Assembly: GCA_902470345.1 (NCBI GenBank)
Contig: CABRGB010000064.1
Span: 1 to 9,073, forward strand
Direction: 5' to 3'
DNA: 9,073 bases
DNA from: an uncultured Collinsella sp.
Lineage (GTDB): Bacteria > Actinomycetota > Coriobacteriia > Coriobacteriales > Coriobacteriaceae
Shown: positions 1 to 5,781 of the stretch, piece by piece
Layout of the letters: each line of letters begins with the position of its first letter
Numbering within the stretch: the stretch's first letter is position 1
Notes under the pieces: model-generated
Databases searched by the model: none
What the model was told of the DNA's origin: nothing
Seen by the model: the letters and a program-made list of their open reading frames with translations, nothing else
Position numbers and translations under genes: made by a program

Positions 1-1025
1 GCAAAGCGACCGCTTCCCACCAAATCGCAGGCAAACGTGGGGCACACGTTGACGCACTCGCCGCACGACGTGCACTTGTCAAAATCGCACTCCGGCGTGC
101 TCACCTGCATGTTCTGGGCAAGCTCGGGGTGGTTTTGCAATGTCGAGAGCACCAGCTGCCGCCCATGCGTGAGCGAACGGCGGCGCTTGGTCGTCGTGGT
201 ACCGCACATGGTGTTGAGCGTGCGCTCAAGCTGCGTGATCTGGTGACGGTGGGCCTTCAACTTCTGCGTCACCGAGGCCAGTGCCGCAGTCGCCGGATTG
301 AGCTTGGTCACCGTCAGGCCCGTGGTGCGGGCGATCTTTTCCATGTACTCCTTGCGCTCGTACTCGCGGCGCTTATGGCATTTGAGGCTCTTGGGGTCGA
401 CCTCCAGGCCCATACCCGTGCCGGACCACTCCTCGGCCTTCGCAATCGCCTCGCCCAGAATGTCCTCACCGCAGGTGTTGCGGCATTTATCGCACACGCC
501 CAACGGCAGGTACACACTCACGTTGGGATAGTCGGCCAGTACCGAGAACCAGGTCTCTGCCGTAATATCGCCCACGCAGGCAACGACGACCTCGTTTTCA
601 CGCGGCATGCGTTTGAGGGCACGCGTGCACGTGACGTAGGCGGTCTCGTGGCTCGTAGCAGCAGAGACGATATCGTCATACAGGTTTTTAGGCGCCAGGC
701 GCGGCGAGATGATCGCCTCGGTCGGGCAGGCAGCGGCGCACAGACCGCACTTGCGGCAGGAGTCGAGGATCTCGATGGCGTCTTCCTCGACCTCAATAGC
801 GTTGACCGGGCACACGTCCATGCACGCGGTGCAGCCGCTCTTTTCGTTTTTGCAGGTCAGGCACGGAATGGTGTTGCCGCGCGGACGCTCCTTGTAGTCA
901 GCAGGATTCCACTGCGGCGCCGACGGATCGAGTGCATCGGTCACGCCGCCAAGCGGGTTTTTAAGAAAGTCGAAACCCTTGCTGATCTCGATAATGTCAT
1001 CAAGCAGATCGTGTTCCTGCGCCAT
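1..1025 (-). CDS. multi-[4Fe-4S] cluster ferredoxin-like protein (C-terminus beyond window)
   Basis: Open minus-strand frame of 341 codons with no stop before the left edge, so the C-terminus is missing. ATG at 1025 follows a GGGAGGGG ribosome site. Seen in the translation: a first cluster motif with Cys55/58, 65, 68 and 72 (ending GCTACMDVCP); a second, classical CxxCxxCxxxCP at Cys90, 93, 96 and 100; a central domain with Cys133, Cys150 and CDKCRNTC (Cys178, 181, 185); a basic, heptad-like stretch around residues 220-290; and a third CxxCxxCxxxCP at Cys318, 321, 324 and 328, with further Cys at 313 and 333. The family knowledge is that such motifs bind [4Fe-4S] clusters for electron transfer. 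There is no signal peptide or membrane segment, so it is probably cytoplasmic. The partner is not identified. It could be the electron-carrying subunit of a larger oxidoreductase or a stand-alone polyferredoxin. I do not recognise a named gene. Confidence 0.9.
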   Translation of the reverse strand, partial: MAQEHDLLDDIIEISKGFDFLKNPLGGVTDALDPSAPQWNPADYKERPRGNTIPCLTCKNEKSGCTACMDVCPVNAIEVEEDAIEILDSCRKCGLCAAACPTEAIISPRLAPKNLYDDIVSAATSHETAYVTCTRALKRMPRENEVVVACVGDITAETWFSVLADYPNVSVYLPLGVCDKCRNTCGEDILGEAIAKAEEWSGTGMGLEVDPKSLKCHKRREYERKEYMEKIARTTGLTVTKLNPATAALASVTQKLKAHRHQITQLERTLNTMCGTTTTKRRRSLTHGRQLVLSTLQNHPELAQNMQVSTPECDFDKCTSCGECVNVCPTFACDLVGSGRF

Positions 1026-1065
1026 GCGCGGCCCCTCCCTGAGCAGTGCAAACAAACAAGAGATA

Positions 1066-1096
1066 ATGATACGCTATCGGCCCACGCCTCGGGCAA
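1066..1096 (-). promoter_or_regulatory. candidate promoter of the iron-sulfur gene
   Basis: On the minus strand, TATCAT (1071-1066, five of six to the sigma-70 -10 consensus) is preceded by TTGCCC (1096-1091) with a 19-base spacer, slightly longer than ideal. It would give a leader of about 30-35 bases before the ATG at 1025. The 151-base gap between the two genes (1026-1176) also holds an 11-bp palindrome TTTGCGGCAAA at 1114-1124, just upstream of the -35, which might be an operator. I see no intrinsic terminator for the upstream gene in this gap. Confidence 0.3.
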
Positions 1097-1176
1097 ATTA
1101 CACGCGGAGCATCTTTGCGGCAAATAGCCCATGGCCTATCGCCGCCTCGATTGCACAAGGTCAATCAAGTGCCAAG

Positions 1177-1683
1177 CTATGCCTCGCACATGAGCTGCAC
1201 GAGTTTTTGTTTGGTCACCTTGGCCTGCTCGTTGGCCATATTGCGCTCGTTTCTAAAGACCGCATTTGCAACACCCTGCAAATCGGCATCGGAAATCTCG
1301 CTGCACGGACCGTCCATCGAAGCCGCCGTGGGGCATACGCACAACGGCAACTCGGCATAAAACGCAACGGCCTTGGCGATATCGAGCATCTTGCCGCCGC
1401 CAATACCCACCACCATGTCGCAATACTCGGCCTGGGCTTCCTTAGCCATTTCGACAACGGCCTCTTCCGTACACGGACCGTCATAAATCTTAAAGAACGG
1501 CTCGCTTAGATCTTCGTCCAGAAATCCATCGACGATCTGCCTGCACAGCCGATCCTCGGTGCCCTGGTCAAACAAGACATAGGCAGCGCAGCCCAACCAT
1601 GACAAATACTTGCCTTGACGCGACAGTTCGCCCGGCCCCTGAACATACCGGCCGGGACCGCCGTAAACCACAGGAAGCGCCAT
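1177..1683 (-). pseudogene. internally deleted glycerol dehydrogenase (GldA) paralogue
   Basis: An in-frame ORF of 168 residues, against about 366 for the family. Residues 1-128 align well with the neighbouring full-length GldA: RYVQGPGEL versus KYIQGPDEL, MVVGIGGGKMLD versus IVVGVGGGKILD, and CPTAASMDGPCS versus CPTIASTDAPCS. At about residue 129 the alignment breaks. The last 38 residues (DLQGVANAVF...NMANEQ...VT...) resemble the C-terminal helices of GldA/Fe-ADH proteins. About 200 central residues are therefore missing, including the Asp/His/His metal ligands. The NAD-binding GGGK (95-98) remains, but dehydrogenase activity is not expected. The start is ATG at 1683 with a modest AAGGGCGG ribosome site. 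It lies downstream of the gldA terminator and a REP-like palindrome, and no clear promoter is visible. It is most likely a decaying duplicate. A retained nucleotide-binding or regulatory role cannot be excluded, because the frame is intact. Confidence 0.75.
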
Positions 1684-1714
1684 ACGAGAATCCGCCCTTC
1701 ATCAAACAACGATT

Positions 1715-1743
1715 GGTGCAAAGTAACCTGACCCCTTTGCACC
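1715..1743 (-). repeat. REP-like palindrome (9-bp arms, GGGTCAGG-type loop)
   Basis: A perfect inverted repeat with 9-base arms (GGTGCAAAG at 1715-1723, CTTTGCACC at 1735-1743) around an 11-base loop. Read on the minus strand the core is CAAAGGGGTCAGG. A closely similar core (CAAAGGGGACAG) recurs on the plus strand at 9062-9073 after another gene. From memory, GGGGTCAGGT-type hairpins recur in many bacterial genomes as repetitive extragenic palindromes associated with Y1 (RAYT) transposases. That link is recalled, not tested, and no transposase is in this window. It sits just past the gldA terminator. It could alternatively be a simple operator for the shortened paralogue. Confidence 0.55.
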
Positions 1744-1748
1744 ATAGC

Positions 1749-1784
1749 AAAAAGGGGCAAAGCCATCTGTTGGCTTTGCCCCTT
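1749..1784 (-). terminator. intrinsic terminator of gldA
   Basis: A 14-bp perfect stem (1752-1765 with 1771-1784, core GGGGCAAAGCCA) closes a 5-base loop. On the minus strand the stem runs into TTTTTGC (1753-1747). It starts 13 bases past the gldA stop at 1797, the expected place for a Rho-independent terminator. On the plus strand it lacks a T-tract, so it acts in one direction. Confidence 0.88.
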
Positions 1785-1796
1785 CCTTAGCTTGAT

Positions 1797-2897
1797 TTAC
1801 TCATCCATGAGATAGTAGTGACCCAGTGCGTCGGCACCCAGAATGGCGTTTGCGACCATCTCGGGCGTCACCTCAAACGGCATGTTGCACATGGTGTCAT
1901 CGGGTGCGCAGGCGGCCTCGGCAACAATCATGGCCTGCTCGCGCGTAAGCTCGGCAACGCCAAGTTCCTTCATCGTGACCGGCAGGCCCAGCTCAATGCA
2001 GAAGCCCAAGACTTCCTCGAGTTTCTCAGTCGGAGCATCCTCGAGTACCAGCTGGACGATAGTGCCAAAGGCGACCTTCTCGCCGTGATACATGCCGTGG
2101 CACTCGGGCAGCATCGTCAGGCCATTGTGGATGGCATGAGCAGCAGCAAGGCCCGAGCTCTCAAAGCCGATGCCGGAGAGCAGCGTGTTTGCCTCGATGA
2201 TATGCTCGACGGCAGGCGTGAGCGCACCCTTCTCCAGCGCGACCTTGGCCTTAACGCCATCGGCCATAAGCGTCTCGTAGCAGAGCTTGGCAAGCGCCAG
2301 ACCGGCCATGCCGCCCTTGCCGCCAGCGCAGGTGCCGCCGTCGGCATCGTGCGTTGCCTGGGCCTCGAAATAGGTTGCGAGCGCATCGCCCATGCCGGAA
2401 ACCGTCAGGCGCACCGGGCTCGCCGCGATAACCGTCGTATCCATAAGGACAATATTGGGGTTTGCCTTAAGGAAGAGGTACTTGTCGAACTGGCCGTCAT
2501 CGGTATAAAGCACCGAAAGCGCCGAACACGGGGCATCGGTCGAAGCAATGGTGGGGCAAATGATAACCGGGGACTCCAGGTAGTAGGCGACGGCCTTCGC
2601 GGTGTCGAGGATCTTGCCGCCACCGACGCCGACGACGATATCGCAACCGTTGTCGCGAGCGAGCGCAACCAGGCGATCGACCTCGCCCTTGGAGCACTCG
2701 CCGTTAAAATCCTCAAACAGCAGCTCGGCCTTAGCCTCGGCAAAGCCGCCCTCGATCTTGGCACCGACGCGCTTCTTGCCCGAAGGCGTCACGATGACGA
2801 GGGCCTTAGCGCCGAGCGGCTCGACATAGGAGCCGAGCTTGGCCAGCTCGTCCGGACCCTGGATGTACTTGCTGGGGCTATTGAAAATTGCAGCCAT
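1797..2897 (-). CDS. gldA: glycerol dehydrogenase (NAD+, GldA type)
   Basis: 366 residues, the usual family length. The family reversibly oxidises glycerol to dihydroxyacetone with NAD+, using one Zn2+, in the cytosol. Visible landmarks are the N-terminal YIQGPDEL block, the dinucleotide-binding VVGVGGGKILDTAKA (about 88-102), CPTIASTDAPCSA (114-126), and metal ligands Asp171 (SGMGDALATYFEA), His254 (AAAHAIHNG) and His271 (HGMYHGEKVAFG). These fall at the same residue numbers I recall for E. coli GldA. The C-terminus NMPFEVTPEMV is typical. ATG at 2897 has only a weak ribosome site (ATGGGAT). An upstream alcohol dehydrogenase ends 83 bases away with a terminator in between, leaving little room for a separate promoter, so some read-through expression is plausible. 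The enzyme may work in either direction: glycerol use, or NADH reoxidation by reduction of dihydroxyacetone or related ketones. No dihydroxyacetone kinase gene is in the window. Confidence 0.93.
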   Translation of the reverse strand: MAAIFNSPSKYIQGPDELAKLGSYVEPLGAKALVIVTPSGKKRVGAKIEGGFAEAKAELLFEDFNGECSKGEVDRLVALARDNGCDIVVGVGGGKILDTAKAVAYYLESPVIICPTIASTDAPCSALSVLYTDDGQFDKYLFLKANPNIVLMDTTVIAASPVRLTVSGMGDALATYFEAQATHDADGGTCAGGKGGMAGLALAKLCYETLMADGVKAKVALEKGALTPAVEHIIEANTLLSGIGFESSGLAAAHAIHNGLTMLPECHGMYHGEKVAFGTIVQLVLEDAPTEKLEEVLGFCIELGLPVTMKELGVAELTREQAMIVAEAACAPDDTMCNMPFEVTPEMVANAILGADALGHYYLMDE

Positions 2898-2913
2898 AAC
2901 TATCCCATTCTCT

Positions 2914-2959
2914 AAAAGAAAAAAGAAAGGGGCTCCGTACAGATACGTGCGGAGCCCCT
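2914..2959 (-). terminator. intrinsic terminator between the iron alcohol dehydrogenase and gldA
   Basis: Stem of GGGGCTCCG (2929-2937) with CGGAGCCCC (2950-2958), plus A2928-T2959 and two or three inner pairs. On the minus strand it is followed by a pyrimidine-rich tail TTTCTTTTTTCTTTT (2928-2914). It begins 21 bases past the dehydrogenase stop and ends only 17 bases before the gldA ATG. Confidence 0.85.
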
Positions 2960-2980
2960 CGTTACGATAACAAGAGTCGA

Positions 2981-4204
2981 TTAGAAATCGATGTCGGTGT
3001 CGTAGTAGCAGGCCTTGAGGATCTTCTCGAAGTCGGCAGCCTTGGTCTCACGCGGGTTCTCGGGCGTGCAGGCGTCCTGCTCGGCGTTCGCGGCAATCTC
3101 GGGCAGCTTGGCGAGGAACTCCTCCTCGGAAACCATCTGCGGGTTCTCGGCGTCGACCTTCACGCCACCATTCGCGTAATCCTTGATGGACTGCGGAATG
3201 TTGAGCTGGTCGTTGAGGTCGCGGATCTTCTGGACGAGCGCAGCGATGAGCTCCTCGTTGGTCTCGCCGGGAAGGTGCAGGATCTCCTTGGCCACGTAAG
3301 CGTAACGCTCGGCAGCACGGGGATCCTTGGAGTTCCACTGGATGACCTTGCCCAGGTACATGGCGTTAGCGGCACCGTGGATGATGTGGCCGTTCTCGAA
3401 GGCAGCACCGGTCTTGTGAGCCATGGAGTGAACGATGCCGAGCAGGCCCGAGGAGAAGGCGATACCGGCGATGCACTGAGCCTCGTGCATGTGCTGACGG
3501 GCCTCATGGTCGCCAGCATAGGACTTGGGCAGCCACTCGACGATCTCGCGGATGCCGTGCAGAGCGTTGGCGTCGGTGAACATAGAGGCGCAGGTGGAAA
3601 CGTAGGCCTCCATGCAGTGGGTCAGAGCATCCATGCCGGTGTGAGCGCACAGCTTGGCGGGCATGGTGTAGGTGAGCTCGGGGTCGACGATGGCGACATC
3701 AGGGGTGATGTTGAAGTCGGCCAGCGGGTACTTGATGCCCTTTTCGTAATCCGTGATGACGGAGAATGCGGTGACCTCGGTAGCAGTGCCGGAGGTAGAG
3801 GAAATGGCGCAGAAGTGAGCCTTCTGACGCAGCTCGGGGAAGCTGAACGGCTGGATAATGTTGTCGAAGGACTCCTCGGGATACTCGTAGAAGACCCACA
3901 TGGCCTTAGCAGCATCGATGGGCGAACCGCCGCCGATAGCAACAATCCAGTCGGGCTCGAAGTCGCGCATAGCGGCTGCGCCCTTCATGACGGTCTCGAT
4001 GGAGGGATCGGACTCGACGCCCTCGAACAGCTTGACCTCCATGCCGGCCTCTTTGAGGTCGGCCTCAACGTCCTGCAGGAACCCGCCGCGGCGCATAGAG
4101 CTGCCGCCAGAAACGATGATGGCCTTCTTACCCTTGAGGTTCTTCACCTCGTGGCGAGCGCCCTCACCAAAGTACAGATCGCGAGGATTGGTAAAACGTC
4201 CCAT
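2981..4204 (-). CDS. iron-containing (group III) alcohol dehydrogenase
   Basis: 407 residues from ATG 4204, chosen because AGGAGG (4216-4211) lies six bases upstream and the family N-terminus FTNPRDLYFGEG follows. An ATG 17 codons further upstream (4255) has no comparable site. The family reduces aldehydes to alcohols with NAD(P)H at a divalent metal. Visible features are the cofactor loop AIGGGSPIDAAKA (89-101), SSTSGTATEVT (135-145), metal ligands Asp192 and His196 (GMDALTHCMEAY), His259, the conserved His263 (VHSMAHKTG), and His273/His276 (NGHIIHG). The C-terminal DACTPENPR block is characteristic of clostridial alcohol dehydrogenases and the C-terminal half of AdhE. It is cytosolic. A likely role is fermentative NAD(P)H disposal to ethanol, butanol or propanediol, but the substrate cannot be read from sequence. 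It is the first gene of the minus-strand group, with its own leader and terminator. Confidence 0.93.
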   Translation of the reverse strand: MGRFTNPRDLYFGEGARHEVKNLKGKKAIIVSGGSSMRRGGFLQDVEADLKEAGMEVKLFEGVESDPSIETVMKGAAAMRDFEPDWIVAIGGGSPIDAAKAMWVFYEYPEESFDNIIQPFSFPELRQKAHFCAISSTSGTATEVTAFSVITDYEKGIKYPLADFNITPDVAIVDPELTYTMPAKLCAHTGMDALTHCMEAYVSTCASMFTDANALHGIREIVEWLPKSYAGDHEARQHMHEAQCIAGIAFSSGLLGIVHSMAHKTGAAFENGHIIHGAANAMYLGKVIQWNSKDPRAAERYAYVAKEILHLPGETNEELIAALVQKIRDLNDQLNIPQSIKDYANGGVKVDAENPQMVSEEEFLAKLPEIAANAEQDACTPENPRETKAADFEKILKACYYDTDIDF

Positions 4205-4244
4205 ACTGTGCCTCCTAAACAAGCCCCTCTTAGACTTGCGTATA

Positions 4245-4271
4245 TAACGGAGCACCCAATTGGCTCCGTTA
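4245..4271 (-). promoter_or_regulatory. 9-bp dyad in the leader of the iron alcohol dehydrogenase
   Basis: TAACGGAGC (4245-4253) is perfectly complementary to GCTCCGTTA (4263-4271), with a 9-base spacer that overlaps the smaller palindrome CCAATTGG (4256-4263). It lies about 40-67 bases before the ATG. No T-tract follows on the minus strand, so it is not a terminator. It could be an operator or an mRNA 5' stem-loop. It does not resemble the Rex operator (TTGTTAA...TTAACAA). Confidence 0.4.
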
Positions 4272-4390
4272 GGACCGGTTTGCGCGTTGCCGGCGATGAC
4301 AATGCGCGATGTCTAAACGTCTCAACGCTCAGACAAACACTATTTTACCGTTCTGGTTGGTCAGTTATTCACCTAAAGCCGCCAATGATG

Positions 4391-4455
4391 AAACGTTTTT
4401 TCTATCCCTGAAGACCCTTGTGCGGCATTCATACTCCCAAGCTGGGCAAACGTTT
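4391..4455. promoter_or_regulatory. pair of AAACGTTT palindromes, possible operators
   Basis: The 8-bp palindrome AAACGTTT occurs at 4391-4398 and at 4448-4455, centres 57 bases apart. The second sits in GCAAACGTTTTA, close to the GCAAACGTTTGC core bound by PurR and other LacI-family regulators. The position between divergent promoters fits a shared operator pair. The regulator is not in the window, and a chance origin is possible in this locally AT-richer stretch. Confidence 0.3.
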
Positions 4456-4704
4456 TATCAAGGTTGACTACATATCCCGGGCAGGACCGTGCCCCTCCAA
4501 AATATGCACCGTTCGCCGCCAAAAATCGACCGTTTGCGGCACCGTGATACCACTCGGTCGTCCAAGGTACCGACATTTGTGCGACATCCGTCTTCGTGGT
4601 GCAAAGGTGCAAGTCCAAGTGCGGCACCCCCGGTGTGCCACATGCGGGTAAACTAGAACCTTATATAGAAACATTTGAACCCTAACCGCAGCAAAGGAGG
4701 CCCC

Positions 4705-5781
4705 ATGGCATTCGATCCCATTCAAGAGGATTGCCATCGCCTCGTTCTTGAGGCCTTGCGCCGCGACAATATCCCGCTCACCGACGGTGCCGCCGTAGAG
4801 CGTCTGATGGAACAATTCACCCGCAACCCCGCACCGCTCATCGTGCACGACCGCGACCGCGCCGGGCACCTCATTGCCAAGGTGGTCGAGGCTGTCGACT
4901 ACCGCATTCCCTTTATCCCTGACGATACCCAGGCAGAGCAAGAAGAGGCAGCTGCCGAGAACATGCTCCGCGAGGCAGCCGCGCTCGACCCGACCAACTG
5001 GGACGCTCAGCGCATGCTGACCGCCCTCACCGCCGGCTCCAACGAGGAATACGTGCAGTATCTGGTGTCCAAGTGCGACGAAGTGGAGCACGATCTGGCG
5101 CTCAAGACCGCCTCGGCGCAGGACCCCTACGAGCGTGAGGCCGCAGGCGACCTTATGCGCCGCCCCTACCTGCGCTGGCTTGCCGCCTTGGCATCGCGCG
5201 CGCTCATTAGCGGACGCTACCGCATGTCGCTCGAAGCCGCGAATCGCAGCTTGGACTTTGCGCCCAACGACCCCGCTGGTGTCCGCCACACCGCGATGCT
5301 CGCTATGGCAAAGCTCGAATACCCCGCCGAGGAGCTCAAGCGATTTCGCTCTGCCCACTCCGTCCCCTATCTCGCCAGCACGCCGCTGCGTCGTCGTCCC
5401 AAGGACGCGGAGCGCGACTTGGACCCATGGACGCTCATCGCGCTGATGAGCGCTGCCTGGCGCGAGCTGGACTACGAGGGCGCCGAGCACTATTTGCGCA
5501 TCCTCGCACGCTCGTGCCCGCACGCGGCCGAGGCGCTCTACTTCCAAACCGAGTTTCCCGATGGCGTCTATGCCCGCGTCAACGTGGGTGTGGGCTCCAC
5601 CGACGAGCTCGTCCTTGCGCTGTCCGAGGCGACGCCGGTACTGCAGGAGGGCCTGGGCGCCCCCGACAACGCCAGCTTCGCCGCCTGGGTCGCTACCAAC
5701 GATATCGTGCGTTCCCAAATCGATGAGCGCATACTGCGGGCGGCCGAGCAGGGTTTGCCGTTTAAGGGAGGAGACCTCTAA
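4705..5781 (+). CDS. helical-repeat (TPR-like) protein of unknown function, first of a tandem pair
   Basis: 358 residues. ATG 4705 is chosen over an upstream TTG (4675) because AAAGGAGG (4693-4700) lies four bases before it. No enzyme motif, signal peptide or membrane segment is visible. The protein looks all-helical. Paired amphipathic helices fall at about 155-215, with TPR-like features (GRYRMSLEAANRSLDFAPNDPAG), and again at about 241-275 (DPWTLIALMSAAWRELDYEGAEHYL). A basic, Pro-containing linker (RRRPKDAERD) separates them. It is probably a cytoplasmic scaffold or adaptor. Weak similarity in layout to ST7-type and TPR proteins is only an impression. It aligns along much of its length with the next protein, for example LDPTNWDAQRML with VDALAVDAQLLA, and RYRMSLEAANRSL with RYRAAANYARRVL. 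It is coupled to that gene by a one-base TAATG overlap. The neighbourhood hints at a link to peptidoglycan amidation. Confidence 0.87.
   Translation: MAFDPIQEDCHRLVLEALRRDNIPLTDGAAVERLMEQFTRNPAPLIVHDRDRAGHLIAKVVEAVDYRIPFIPDDTQAEQEEAAAENMLREAAALDPTNWDAQRMLTALTAGSNEEYVQYLVSKCDEVEHDLALKTASAQDPYEREAAGDLMRRPYLRWLAALASRALISGRYRMSLEAANRSLDFAPNDPAGVRHTAMLAMAKLEYPAEELKRFRSAHSVPYLASTPLRRRPKDAERDLDPWTLIALMSAAWRELDYEGAEHYLRILARSCPHAAEALYFQTEFPDGVYARVNVGVGSTDELVLALSEATPVLQEGLGAPDNASFAAWVATNDIVRSQIDERILRAAEQGLPFKGGDL

Larger units (their letters stand above)
4205..4704. other. 500-base divergent intergenic region without a convincing gene
   Basis: The region between divergent genes must hold promoters for both. 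For the minus gene, GGTAAAATAG gives a possible -10 (TAAAAT, 4347-4342) with no good -35. For the plus gene, TATATA at 4662-4667 is a possible -10, also without a good -35. Weak hairpins include GGGCA/TGCCC near 4480-4495. Short minus-strand frames at 4373-4627 (GTG start, 84 codons) and 4458-4643 lack ribosome sites and recognisable motifs, so I do not call them. The length is unusual compared with the short gaps elsewhere in the window and leaves room for a long leader or a small RNA, but I see no known RNA family. Confidence 0.6.

Noticed and set aside
129..1127. Long plus-strand open frame (332 codons) opposite the iron-sulfur gene
   Set aside because: Its product is Arg/His/Ala-rich with no motif, whereas the opposite strand encodes clear cysteine-cluster motifs. 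It is an antisense shadow of a GC-rich gene.
1818..2915. Plus-strand frame of 365 codons opposite gldA
   Set aside because: It mirrors the gldA codons. The minus strand has complete GldA motifs, and the plus product shows no family features.
3361..3430. Three extra residues in the metal-ligand loop of the iron alcohol dehydrogenase (NGHIIHG, His273 and His276)
   Set aside because: It departs from the AdhE/FucO spacing, but similar GHI-x-HG loops are, as I recall, common in clostridial-type group III dehydrogenases, so it is probably a subfamily trait and not an anomaly.
3275..4411. Plus-strand frame of 378 codons opposite the iron alcohol dehydrogenase
   Set aside because: Val/Gly/Asp-rich antisense product without motifs. 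The dehydrogenase on the minus strand is unambiguous.
4475..4500. Hairpin GGGCA/TGCCC as a terminator
   Set aside because: Only five base pairs, with no T-tract on either strand.
4373..4627. 84-codon minus-strand frame in the divergent intergenic region
   Set aside because: GTG start with no ribosome site, no recognisable motif and an overlap with another equally plausible random frame. Kept only as a note.
4598..4628. Third possible REP-like copy (GGTGCAAAG ... GCACC)
   Set aside because: It shares the 9-base left arm with the element at 1715-1743, but the right arm matches only five bases and the GGGGTCAGG loop is absent.
4468..5718. Minus-strand frame of 416 codons opposite the first helical-repeat gene
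   Set aside because: Antisense shadow: no ribosome site and no motifs. The plus-strand gene has AAAGGAGG and a coupled downstream gene.
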